Below, piece after piece: positions 1 to 8,158 of a stretch of DNA of 49,810 bases. The position numbers and the translations under genes are program-made. The stretch is taken from NCBI RefSeq assembly GCF_001949145.1, contig NW_019091481.1, positions 83,670 through 133,479 on the forward strand, written 5' to 3'. This stretch comes from Acanthaster planci. Its lineage: Eukaryota; Echinodermata; Asteroidea; Valvatida; Acanthasteridae. Positions within the stretch are counted from its first letter, which is position 1. The number at the start of each line of letters is the position of its first letter. The notes beneath the pieces are model-generated. The model saw only the letters and a program-made list of their open reading frames with translations, was not told the origin of the DNA and searched no databases.

Positions 1-126
1 GGTCCTGCTTTCCTCCCCAAGGGCCTTGTGCTTCAACTAGTCATTCCTTAAGTGAGGCTCATTACTTGGAAAGCGGTTCTACTGTTTAAGGTCAATCCGT
101 GCATTGAACTTAAGTAGCAATACAAC

Positions 127-834
127 ATGTGCTATTGTAATATGGTGATAGTACTTTCTAAGGCGAAAGGAGTTACAAAAACTGTAACCCAAAAACATCT
201 GACACGTACCACGTATAAAAGGTGCCTATTTTTAAAAACACGGCACTTTAATAAACAGCATCTTTTCAGATCTGACAAACACTTATTATTAACTCAGTCT
301 GACGCCGTTGGGCACGAAACAGTATACATTGCCAAATAGGGTTAAACCTTAAGCCTACGGCCATTATCGTAACACGATCAAACATCGGCAGTAGGCGGCA
401 ATTCTATATCCGCAGCACGACTTGAAGCTCTTCTCTGACAAAAGACCGTTTAGGGCCGTTTGACAAGTAATACAACATTGGCCCCATTTTCACCTTTTTA
501 CCTCGAACTCGTTTAAACTGGCTCGTGCGACGGTGCACTTGATAAATGTCCACGCTCCAAATCATATCGGTCGCTCTATTCGACCGGATTCACTTGTAGA
601 ATATCAGCATCGATTAAAAGCTTGAAAGGGATTTTGATCCTGCTCAAAGACCCGACCGTTAAAAATGCTCAACGATTTTATAATCCGCATATCACGAAAA
701 CAAGCGTAACGGCCGAGGGTAAGCCCAATTAGCTGTACTCGCAAGGGCCATTTGAATACCAACACTTTACCGAAATCCCCAATTTCTTCGGGAATTCGGT
801 TAGTGACAGTAATTTTAATAGTCTCGTTTATTAG
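127..834 (+). pseudogene. Broken capsid-like candidate gene (first plus-strand gene of the element)
   Basis: Seen: an open stretch from 127 to 339, then a disrupted middle with several stops, then a second coding-like stretch from about 590 to a TAG at 832 in another frame. This second stretch has one in-frame TAG at 730-732 and contains the motifs SLKGILILL and QRFYNP followed by a TAEGKPN segment. Known, from memory and unverified: the SLKGIL..FYNP..GxPN pattern and the N-terminal part both resemble an abundant uncharacterised protein family in cnidarian genomes that sits beside a packaging ATPase gene. Inferred: because it precedes the ATPase, a major structural (capsid) role is the best guess, but no fold can be demonstrated from this sequence. 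The copy cannot make a full protein. The start may lie upstream of 127. Confidence 0.45.
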
Positions 835-872
835 ATTTGTTTATTAAAACCAGTTTAAGATAGAACGATTAA

Positions 873-1455
873 ATGTATAAATCGCCACACTGCGCTTAAT
901 CGTGTGTAAAATGGGTAGCGGCAAGAGCCAGTGGATTTTGGTTCTTTTAGAAACGGAATATATCGATTTGCGTTTGAAGCAATCGTGATCATTTGCCCTA
1001 CGTTGTTTAAAAATAAAACGAACGACTGTGGATTTATACCGATGAGAATGTATACCTGTGTGATTTAGACCCAGAGAAACTCGAGTTAAACAAGGCGTTG
1101 GAACTTCATCAAAAGGCGTTTGATGGCGTAAATACGCTGTTTGTCGTAGACGGTTGCGCGTCAGATCGATTCATGAAGTATCGCAGGAGATCGAAAGGCA
1201 GTAATACATGCGCCTTGAGTAAAATGGCTTTCAGCGGCAGACATTACTTGAACAGTTGTTGGTTGTTATAACTCAAACACGGCGTGAATCGCAATGTTTC
1301 ACGGTAAGGATCGAAATTCGTTTCAGCAGTGTTTAGCCGAAAACGACGTGGTACCCGACGACAAAAGGAAGCAATTAAAAAGCATCTACGTGACCTGAAA
1401 CTTAGCAAGTTGATTTTAAATACCGAACCGCCAGTTGTCGTATTTAACTCAATAA
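873..1455 (+). pseudogene. Broken packaging-type P-loop ATPase
   Basis: Seen: the Walker A motif GSGKS is at 914-928, shortly after a possible ATG at 873. A second block (from 973, different frame) encodes a beta-strand-like EAIVIICPT segment. A third frame, open from about 1029 to a TAA at 1269-1271, carries the hydrophobic strand LFVVDG at 1137-1154 and a SKMAFSGRH segment. Further remnants reach about 1455. Known: viral genome-packaging ATPases of the FtsK/HerA-A32 type have a P-loop, a Walker B strand ending in acidic residues about 70-80 residues later, and a conserved SGRH-like segment. Spacing and order fit. Odd: the residue after the Walker B Asp is Gly where an acidic residue is expected, and at least three frames are needed, so the gene is dead. 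Role: pumping genome into capsids; inferred from motifs. Confidence 0.7.
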
Positions 1456-1493
1456 AAATTAGAAAATATTTTGTCAGTTGCCAGTAATTAAGC

Positions 1494-1781
1494 GTGAGTA
1501 TAAAAAGGAAACATCTGCAAGAAATCAAAATCGAACCTAAACTAAACGTAAAAGATAGGCTCTGTTCAGTCGTAGCCTCTAGTGAGCAAATACCTGGGCA
1601 AAGAGTATACCGTGAAAGACATCGACTTTTAGGCGTTGCCACACCTATCGAATTTCTGGGGTTTAACGTCGATTTAAAATCTGAAGAAGACCTAACGAAA
1701 CATTTAAACGATGATCCAATAATTAGTCATACTAGGGACACCTACTCAGTGAAATTTGTTACAAGTACCTATCGCCTTTAG
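1494..1781 (+). CDS. Unrecognised element gene, 95 codons open
   Basis: Seen: an uninterrupted frame opening with GTG at 1494 and ending in two consecutive TAG codons at 1779-1784. The product would be basic at its start (SIKRKHLQEIK) and acidic near the end (DLKSEEDLTKHLNDD), with no membrane segment and no motif I know. It begins just after the last ATPase remnants and lies before the small membrane gene at 1842, matching the tight packing of its neighbours. It may be a truncated piece of a longer gene. Function unknown. The start codon is uncertain because no ATG is placed near 1494. Confidence 0.35.
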   Translation: MSIKRKHLQEIKIEPKLNVKDRLCSVVASSEQIPGQRVYRERHRLLGVATPIEFLGFNVDLKSEEDLTKHLNDDPIISHTRDTYSVKFVTSTYRL

Positions 1782-1841
1782 TAGCAACGTTAATAACAAG
1801 AAAACACGTGGCTATTAATAAGAATCCTATTATTGTAAAAG

Positions 1842-2049
1842 ATGTCAATGGAAAAACAACCAGTCAAGATCCCGACGGTGACAAAGATTAAAAACCCCAA
1901 ACGCGTCGAACAAGGTAAACGACTAGTCGAGCATAACAGTCCGTGAATCAGAGACGAAATCCGAAAGTAAGATTTATAAATCTATTGAAAACAACAGAAA
2001 TTTGATCATAGGCGGTTTAGTGGTTAGAGGAATAGCGCTTACGTTGTAA
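1842..2049 (+). pseudogene. Small single-pass membrane protein remnant with KNPKRVEQGKR motif
   Basis: Seen: an ATG at 1842 opens a Lys-rich N-terminus containing KIKNPKRVEQGKRLVEHN, stopped by TGA at 1944-1946. In another frame from about 1990 a hydrophobic segment NLIIGGLVVRGIALTL follows and ends in TAA at 2047-2049, then Pro/Ala codons. Known, from memory and unverified: short proteins with a KNPKRVxxGK motif, a single membrane helix and a Pro/Gly-rich tail occur in the cnidarian copies of this element type. Inferred: small membrane or virion-associated protein, broken here by at least one frameshift. Its function is not known. Confidence 0.45.
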
Positions 2050-2159
2050 AAAGCGCCGGCACCCGTTCAAGCATAGCACCTGCACCGAGAATTTAACACT
2101 TGGAATAATTTGGAAATAAAATATAAAGTATAAAATTTAAAAACTGTATATATTAAAAC

Positions 2160-2357
2160 ATGAGTAACGCTAAATCGATCAACGTAAACGGAATTGCCAA
2201 CACGGAATATAACGGCGCTGTTATTAGCTTCATTTCAATGGGATAACTTAACTGCAGTGTCAGCGGGTGCATTGGCTACGCAGGGCTGGCCAGTGTCGCA
2301 GATTATCCTACCGGCAAGCTTGCCTACAGCTTAAAACGTAAGTTTAAAAACGGTTAA
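2160..2357 (+). pseudogene. Small element gene with one in-frame stop
   Basis: Seen: ATG at 2160, a single frame to TAA at 2355-2357, interrupted only by one TAA 28 codons after the start. The reading resumes in the same frame with an Ala/Gly/Cys-rich weakly hydrophobic stretch (GYAGLASVADYPTGKLAY) and ends in a basic tail (SLKRKFKNG). The N-terminus reads MSNAKSINVNGIANTEY. About 64 residues in all. The single nonsense codon suggests fairly mild decay compared with its neighbours. I do not recognise a known domain. Position between the small membrane gene and the coiled-coil gene fits a minor structural protein, which is an inference only. Confidence 0.4.
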
Positions 2358-2399
2358 TTGTAAAGTAACAATCCGAAGGCTGATTTGAGCCTGAAGAGA

Positions 2400-3595
2400 T
2401 GCCCCTATTGGATCGAGGGGGAAAATAAGGTTAAACATATGATAACGATGTTGATGACGACAACTTAGACACCACTGACAGAGAAGAAACGTCGTTTTAT
2501 CGAAGGTCAACCGGAGATAACACCCGAAGAAGGTAGCCTAAACGATCGCAAGAGCGATACAATGTATTTAGAACCAAACAGACGGTAGATAATTTCTATT
2601 AATTTTTCAAACTTGCCGGCCAACCGGGCGTACGAAATTTACCAGATTATGAAAATTTTGATCATCGAAAACGTTGCGAATTATTTTTCAAAGCGCTTCC
2701 GGGGTTTAGTAAGTAGACAAAAGAAACCGACGAAAGAAATCCCGACTTAGTTGTAAACTTGGACACGATTGCCAAAAACGCTAGGGACGCTGAATGGAAA
2801 TTTGAGTTGCGATTTATTCGAGAAGAACTAGGTTTTTTACCTGAAGGGAAAAAATTAATAAAATCGGTTAAAACGTTAAACTTCATTAATCTTGAGATAG
2901 TTCAAATGGAAGAACTAGCCAACACGGCAGACCAAGTAAGCAACGTCGTAAAACAGCTCACAGAAAATCGGGAAGCGCAGACAGAAGAATTAAATTACCG
3001 AAAACTTCTCGCTTTAGATCAATCTCTACAGACAGTGAAAGGCGAGTTGGTTTTAAACCAGGGTAATTTGGACAAGTTAGACGAAAAGATTCAACAGGTC
3101 GAAAATTAATTAGAAGAAGCCGCGAGTGATGCAGAAGGTGCAGAACTTCAAGAACGAAAAGATCCGGATGCTTTTTATAGAACAAGGCGTCACTATCGTC
3201 AGCATCTTGAAGGCTTTTTGTTTAGCTATCAGTATGATCGTATGTAACATAGTGGCCCCTGTAAGACTGGTTGGAGCTCCTAGCCCCACACCGGCACCAG
3301 AACCTACGCCTAGTCCAGAACCTAAGCCTAATCCAGAACCTGCACCTAAACCCACACCAGCGCTACCGTCAAAAGAAGGCGTAACAGATTGGATTAAACG
3401 GCAATTGTGGAATTTGGCAAACGTTTTGAAGAAATTAAGTTTGAAAGCGCTTGTGGCTTGACGGGTATAATTGGAAGCGTTCTTTCTTGGATATTAAACA
3501 TGGCGGCGAGCAAGACAGTCGGTTGGATAGCTGAGCACATTTGGACGTTGTTTGTCGGCGTAGGGGCTTTTAATTCTGATGTTCAGAAGATGTAA
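2400..3595 (+). pseudogene. Coiled-coil, proline-rich, membrane-tailed protein remnant
   Basis: Seen: an acidic region begins near 2400. A long open stretch at 2759-3109 is rich in Glu, Gln, Lys and Leu in heptad-like spacing (coiled coil). After TAA at 3107-3109 the same frame continues for about 40 codons. A second frame (3126-3461) gives a hydrophobic segment (GVTIVSILKAFCLAISMIVC), a Pro repeat made of TP/EP/KP units at 3280-3365, and an amphipathic segment. A third frame (3407-3595) ends in hydrophobic segments GIIGSVLSWIL and HIWTLFVGVGAF. Known, from memory: cnidarian element proteins share this coiled-coil, membrane, Pro-rich, GIIGSxxSW tail order. Inferred: one gene broken by at least two frameshifts and a stop; possibly a spike-like or membrane-remodelling virion protein, but this is speculative. 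Confidence 0.55.
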
Positions 3596-3640
3596 GTCGG
3601 TTTATAATAGTTTTAACGTATTATTTTTTGTTGAAAAAAT

Positions 3641-3676
3641 AACCCCCTTTCTCGAAAAGGAGAAAAGGGTTTTTTA
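3641..3676. terminator. Bidirectional terminator-like hairpin between converging arrays
   Basis: The arms AACCCCCTTTCTC (3641-3653) and GAGAAAAGGGTT (3660-3671) pair around a GAAAAG loop with one imperfection. An A-run precedes the left arm (3634-3639) and a T-run follows the right arm, so on either strand the hairpin is followed by a U-tract. It lies about 45 bases after the last plus-strand gene and about 30 bases beyond the last minus-strand stop. This is the expected place for a shared transcription end signal. Function is inferred from position and shape. Confidence 0.5.
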
Positions 3677-3701
3677 ATGCCTTTTACTTTTTGGTTTCGG
3701 T

Positions 3702-4860
3702 TTAAGTTAATACGTTGTACAACATAACACAAATTCCAGCGACTGCAATCGTTCCTTCGGTTAACGACAATTTTTCTTCGTAATGAAAGTCTAAAGGTTT
3801 ATTTTCAAGAGGCGCTTTTGGTGGTAATACAGGCTTTATAATTGGAGTAGGTTCCGGATCTGGTCCTGTAACTTCTTCATCAAAGTCTGTGGTCTCTGGA
3901 ACTGCTCTTTAATTTAAACTCGGAACATACCCCGTCTGCATTCCGACTGTCGCTATTTGTAAATTATTGTTATATCCCTCAAACGTGCTGATGCGTAAAT
4001 CCATGTCGGAGGGACCAAGTACAACCCCAGTGCGACTACAAAATTCAAAAGCGTGTTTGCGCACAGCAACGAGTCATGAAACTGGTCGATTGACTATTCC
4101 AAATAGGTCCCTGAGTTTATCGAAGATTCCACTATGGTGTAAATTGCCGTTGGGCGTCTAGTCCCGTGCCATGTGCCATAACGCTGGTTTTACCGTATAG
4201 GTACTTGGGTGACCAAAGCCTTTAGGCGGTTTAGCCCATCCAAAGCCCATGTAGGTAGAGCCCGCGTACTTGCCGGAGGTAAGATGTAAATCGTATGCGT
4301 CGTAGTTTTTGCCCTGGACTGGGACGTAACCATTGTCATAATAGTAAGCGGTAGCGAGCCCATTTGATACGGCATCCCTCGTTTGTTTAAACGATTCATT
4401 TTGATCGACACGTATCACAAAGTTCCGATGGTCTTAGTTGTTCTGCAACGCGTTGATATCGTCACTCGGGATAGGCATCAAGCAGTCGTAAAAGATTTTT
4501 CTCACCGTGTAATACATGTGAAAATTAAACAGCGCAGAGAGTACGGGTTTGAATCGAATAATAGGTCAAAACCCACTCCACATGCTGTTGTCGCGCAGTT
4601 GACCGCGAAATTAAACTGGTTTTGAAAAAACGACATGGGGTCAGTTGTCCAATGGTTGACGGCTTCGTCTGTTTTCACTTTATTTTGTACGCCCCGGTTA
4701 AATTTGGAAACACGGCGGAAAAGTAATAGTCTTTATTAACAATGATCGATAATTGACTAAAGTTGGCTCCTTTCTTTTCTATAATAAACCAGTTTTAAAA
4801 AGGAGGCGCCGAAGGTACGCAGGAGGTAGCGGTTCCTGGTACTGGACGGACTTGGACAAA
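3702..4860 (-). pseudogene. Broken large conserved element protein (last gene of minus array)
   Basis: Seen, reading leftward from about 4860 to TAA at 3702-3704: an N-terminal KDYYFSAVFPNLTGAYK block, then KVKTDEAVNHWTTDPMSF in another frame, FNFAVNCATTACGV, then a block beginning FNFHMYYTVRKI in a third frame with an in-frame TAA and the longest open part at 4158-4418 (86 codons, YYYDNGYVPVQ). After a TAG, stretches with SDMDLRISTFEGYNN and a Pro-rich piece follow; the last 40 or so codons are EEKLSLTEGT plus a hydrophobic tail. Known, from memory: the FNFAVxCATxxCGV, FHxYYxxRRI and xxxDMDLRxxTxxGYNN motifs mark a large uncharacterised family repeated in coral and anemone genomes. Inferred: one gene of roughly 380 codons with at least two frameshifts and three nonsense codons. 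Function unknown; a virion component is plausible. Confidence 0.6.
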
Positions 4861-4861
4861 G

Positions 4862-5517
4862 TTATTCGCCAACTTTTTTCATAAAGTCTTTTTTAAAAAC
4901 TGCCGCCCTTTCGTTGGCAAGCGCTTCTGCTTTCTCCTTGACCTGCCGATCAAATTCTTCTTTACTCGTCGTTTTGTTTTCTTGCAACTTAGTCGTCGTG
5001 TTAGCTCGAATCTTTTCCTTCAGCTCGTTCAATTTCCTAAGTTCGGACAAAATTAAGACAAATTCTTCTTGGGACACTTCACTGTCTGCGGTCACGTGTG
5101 AGACGTACTCGTCTAAGGTGTCTAGCTTGGCGTCTGCAAGCATTCTGATTTTGTAGTTATGTTTGGTTTTGTGAGATATCCTACGACTGACGTACTTTAA
5201 CATCGCGTAAGCAGCAAATGCACCAACAGTGACACCTTCCATCACTAACCCGACGGGTGCTGTAATAACTCCCAGTATAGCGGGAGTGCCTATGGCGGCA
5301 GATGTGGCGCCTATCTCTTCCACTCCGTATTCCACGTAATCTAGCACGGTTAATAGTCGTTTGATCTTTTTGTTAGACGTTTCTCAGGTGTCTCGTTCTC
5401 GTAAGATTTATCTGCGGATGTCTTCGATCTTTTGAAGGCGGTAAATTTTGTCGCGTTTGCTTCGGCTTGGTACCCACTCAAGTCTGGATACATATTTGAG
5501 TGGTCGTGTGTTGTCAT
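4862..5517 (-). pseudogene. Membrane plus coiled-coil element protein, one frameshift
   Basis: Seen: ATG at 5517 opens a polar N-terminus (MTTHDHSNMYPDLSGYQ) rich in Lys and Glu that reaches a TAA near 5350. An overlapping frame (from about 5380) carries on without a stop to 4862. It has two Gly/Ala/Val hydrophobic segments (TPAILGVITAPVGLVM and GVTVGAFAAYAML), then the basic VSRRISHKTKHNYKIR, then a charged helical region (KLDTLDEYVSHVTADSEVSQ onward) ending in a Lys/Glu coiled coil. About 215 residues if counted across the break. Known, from memory: a widespread family with YPxL N-terminus, hydrophobic hairpin, KxKKHxKIxxLAxxKL and SxEEF blocks occurs in cnidarian, sponge and mollusc assemblies. 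Only one frameshift is needed, so it is among the best preserved genes of the element. Function unknown. Confidence 0.55.
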
Positions 5518-5557
5518 CTTTTTTATTATATAGCGTTTAAAAAAATGTTTAGTTTGA

Positions 5558-5950
5558 TTAAAATTCCAGCGCCTTTGTTGTTGAAAAGGTCAACTCGCTC
5601 ATGTTTCTGTCTATTAACTTTTTAGGTGTTTTACACACCTCAGGTGTTGAGTTGCGAGGCTCGGTAGCTATCACGTCTAGCAAATCTGAAGACTGTCCAT
5701 TGTAAAAGTTGTCGTGGGTATTTAGCTGTTTGCAATGAATAAACGCGAGTTTTAAGGGGTTTAAGTCATATTTACCTTCATAAATGACGCCGGGTAAAAG
5801 TTTTACTTTAGGTAAGTTTAATATCTTAGACACTTCTTTATTTAGCCTCAACTTGAAGTTGGAGTATATAATGGCCAACGTTAAACCCTCTAAGACTCTG
5901 AGTGAACTTTGAAAGATACGCCCGGGATCGAGTTTATTAACTCAAGTCAA
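5558..5950 (-). CDS. Short element protein, beta-rich candidate structural protein
   Basis: Seen: 107 codons are open from about 5878 to the stop at 5558-5560. There is no ATG at 5878 (codon TTG); the frame stays open upstream to about 5950 before a TGA, so the 5' end is lost or frameshifted. Recognisable blocks are IYSNFKLRLNKEVSKILNLP, FIHCKQLNTHDNFYNGQSSD, LLDVIAT and a hydrophobic/charged C-terminal strand. Known, from memory: proteins with a YSNxKxxLNKxLxxxLxLP start and a hxxDQLxxxxNxxNGxxSxxL middle are repeated in cnidarian assemblies next to the same gene set. They look like short beta-sandwich proteins, possibly minor capsid (penton-like) components. That function is inference. The end matches the family, so the C-terminus is probably complete. 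Confidence 0.45.
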
Positions 5951-6289
5951 ACCAGTCCATGCTGTAGTAACTGGGAGACACCACGATACTTCCTCTTTCG
6001 CATTAGAGTAACGCTTGAAACGAGCCTTGAGAATGAAGCCCATCGTATATAGGTTCTTTTAACCCCGTGAGAAAAAGTCTTTTACCCATGTCATGGTTAG
6101 GTCTCTTCTGGGTTGGTTTCGGTCTCTCGCAGGGTTAGTTAGAGGGTTACTCTCGTAAATCTCTTCTAAGGCTTGTCTCTGCCCCTCATACAATGACGCT
6201 GATTCGGGGTTTTTTTCGTTGATTTCAAAATTTAAACGAGTTTGCGTGTCTAATGGTAGTCTTTAACTGCGCTTCTAAATATTTTACTT

Positions 6290-6625
6290 ATTGATTGAGC
6301 TCTTCAATTTCCTTAGCGATGATTCTAATTTCTGCTGCTAAAGTCCCAAGTTCTTCGTTTGCTTGTAACAGTCTATTTTTAATCTTTTTACTTATTCTGA
6401 ATTTGGGGATACTTCCCTTCTTTCCTCTAAAGGTATTCCAGGCAGTCTTTCACCACTGACCCCAGCGGGTCTACAGTCCAAGTTTGTATCCCACTCGATT
6501 TCAGTACCGTTTGCCACGTTGAAATATCCAGCTTTAAACTGTAGATTATTTACTCTAACGGCTCTGTCGGCTTTTGTGTTATTGATCTCATGTTTCAAAT
6601 TAAACGTCTGTGGATTTTTAGTCAA
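6290..6625 (-). pseudogene. Coiled-coil element protein remnant (TFNLKHE N-terminus)
   Basis: Seen: from 6625 (TTG, no ATG in frame nearby) 77 codons are open to TAA at 6392. They include NPQTFNLKHEINNTKADRAV, a EIEWDTNLDCRP block and LPGIPLEERREV. In a neighbouring frame the coding character continues from about 6385 to 6290 with LLQANEELGTLAAEIRII and further heptads ending in LNQ-stop, a coiled coil. Further fragments may extend to about 5950. Known, from memory: anemone and coral proteins start with a TFNLxxE..KxxRxxRVxxLxF..GxxIxW block, followed by long coiled coils and a hydrophobic C-terminal tail. The membrane tail is not clear here. It is similar in overall plan to the plus-strand gene at 2400-3595. 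Broken; function unknown. Confidence 0.5.
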
Positions 6626-6683
6626 ATAAAATGTATGTTTTCTATATAATTCGGCATATTTGTTTTATAATACTAAATTTAAA

Positions 6684-7168
6684 TCACATATCGCAATTAG
6701 TCCAAACTAACCGAGTCGTAATGCCCTCATCACCCAAACGCGTTGGCAATTGTTGATAATACACGCTATTACTTTTACACAATTGCCATTTTTGCAATCG
6801 CGACGTATTGCGTACATTTAATTTATTTCGTGGGCAAATGACCAAACCTAATTTTTCGTAGTTTGTTTGCGCAGTGCAGTGTTGGTGGAATTATAAATAT
6901 ATTTAACATCACATTTTTGGGCAATAGTTTCGCATTTGTAGACTCATTTATAATTTAATTAGCATTTTCTGCAAAGACGTTTTTCTTGACAGCCGTAATT
7001 ATAATAAATGGAAGAATAGCATCGGGATACATAAGTGCCTTCTTTTATCACGGGGTTTGAAATAATCAGTTAGCTGGAATCAAAAGGACCGCATACAACA
7101 TTGGGATCGCTGTTATTGGCACTGAGTTGCTCGTGGTCGTCTGTTACGATGTAAATTTGGGTTGACAT
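6684..7168 (-). pseudogene. Small element gene with several in-frame stops
   Basis: Seen: ATG at 7168 (MSTQIYIVTDDHEQLS) opens a frame that, apart from stops, stays coding-like to about 6870. It contains GTYVSRCYSSIYYNYGC followed by CQEKRLCRKC, a closely spaced set of cysteines. A further stretch in another frame reads VRNTSRLQKWQLCKSNSVYY and ends at TGA 6684-6686. At least four nonsense codons and one frame change are needed. No known domain recognised; the Cys pairs could bind zinc. It directly follows the Cys-rich gene in the minus-strand array. Confidence 0.35.
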
Positions 7169-7185
7169 GGTTCTGATTTTGTATT

Positions 7186-7760
7186 TTAGTTGGAATTTTT
7201 TCCGTTTTTCTTGAAAGTTACTCTTGACAGTTGATCGGCTGCTTCTATTAAAGTTTCATGTTGACTATCTACTCTATTTAAATCTTCTATGTCAACGTCA
7301 TATTCAATTATTAACCAAATATCACATTAATCGGAATCCAGTTTAGATTCGGCATTAGGCGGTTAGTCGTCTGCTTCTTTATGTCTGATTCTTTTGTGCC
7401 TCCCATCTACAAATACCACGCGATCCATTCCTTTTAATTCAATGCAATTAACGCAGCAAACAGAATTGACACAGCCAAAACATTCCATGCAATTATAGCA
7501 AACGAAACACGCGTCACAGCTGTCTAAGACGCTTGACTATTCACAGCCGTAAGAATCAAAACAAAATACGCAATTTATACATTCACCACATTCGTCGCAA
7601 GTCGAACACTGGGTACATTTCCTACAGTTGTGACATTTGTGATAATTGTGGCATTCGTTGCAGTCGATGCATTCGAATAAAGCATCAGAATTTAAACAGT
7701 GGGAACAGCCGACTGCATCTACCACGTTATTAGATTCAATCGTGTCTTATGGTTTGACAT
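7186..7760 (-). pseudogene. Cys-repeat protein (CxxC zinc-ribbon-like array)
   Basis: Seen: ATG at 7760 leads into a short frame; one base shift later the main frame is open from 7725 to TAG at 7537. It carries a dense ladder of CxxC pairs: CSHC, CIDCNEC, CHNC, CRKC, CSTCDEC, CVFC. After TAG the same frame continues for some 50 codons with CDAC, CYNC, CFGC and CVNC pairs and then a basic stretch VDGRHKRIRHK. With two more stops (about 7371 and 7325) it goes on to an acidic helical C-terminus ending TAA at 7186. Known, from memory: cnidarian copies of this element type encode Cys-ladder proteins like this. Inferred: a repeated metal-binding (zinc) protein of about 190 residues; role unknown. 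Confidence 0.5.
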
Positions 7761-7827
7761 CTTTGTTTTATATGTCTGTTTCCATTTCAAATCCCTGGGA
7801 ATAAATATTTGCTTCGCTTTATAAACT

Positions 7828-8007
7828 TTAGTTCCGTTTTTTGTTTGTCTCACCAAGCAAATGTGATGCCTTTGTCTCTGTACGTCCAGTTTCGCTTGCT
7901 CGATTAAATAAATAACGTTTCGTTTCGTAACCGTTTACAGTTAACCACGCCGCATAAGTCGCGACTAGTTTAGCATATTCAAATTTAATGGCAAAAGTTA
8001 AACCCAT
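7828..8007 (-). CDS. Small basic element protein, 59 codons open
   Basis: Seen: ATG at 8007 opens an uninterrupted 59-codon frame to TAA at 7828. It begins MGLTFAIKFEYAKLVATYAA, then WLTVNGYETKRYLF, and ends ASHLLGETNKKRN. Directly after the stop, in another frame, codons for TKVYKAKQIFIP follow, so the natural C-terminus was probably about 15 codons longer and lost to a one-base shift. It is the outermost gene of the minus-strand array. Known, from memory: element proteins with a short helical N-terminus, NGYDTxxY and a KVYKAKQxIxPQ end exist in cnidarian assemblies. Function unknown. Confidence 0.45.
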   Translation of the reverse strand: MGLTFAIKFEYAKLVATYAAWLTVNGYETKRYLFNRASETGRTETKASHLLGETNKKRN

Positions 8008-8158
8008 TTACTTCTAGAGCAACCTTGTGGAAATTTTTCAGAATTATTGGTTGGGGAAAATCTGGCCCCTTTTGCGATCTATTCCCCGGGGTTGGGCCTC
8101 GGAGAGCTGGGGCCCCAGAACTCTCCTACGCCGGCTACTCGCCCTGCGCGCGAACAGA

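Larger units (their letters stand above)
1..8030. mobile_element. Decayed virus-like mobile element with two converging gene arrays
   Basis: Seen: from the left edge to about 8030, short, closely packed coding remnants lie first on the plus strand (127-3595) and then on the minus strand (8007-3702), with almost no spacers and no introns. They converge on a hairpin at 3641-3676. Most carry premature stops or frame changes. A GSGKS P-loop followed by a hydrophobic stretch ending in Asp points to a packaging-type ATPase. Known: convergent arrays with a packaging ATPase and many small membrane or coiled-coil proteins occur in virus-derived transposons such as Polintons/adintoviruses. Several proteins here resemble, from memory, uncharacterised multi-copy proteins of coral and anemone genomes. 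Inferred: an old integrated copy of a DNA-virus-like element. No polymerase, integrase or protease is visible; they may lie left of the window or be absent. The right boundary is set by the last coding remnant; no terminal repeat was found. Confidence 0.7.

Noticed and set aside
2662-2886. Minus-strand 74-codon frame inside the plus-strand coiled-coil gene
   Set aside because: Antisense shadow; similar antisense frames arise whenever the coiled-coil family is read backwards.
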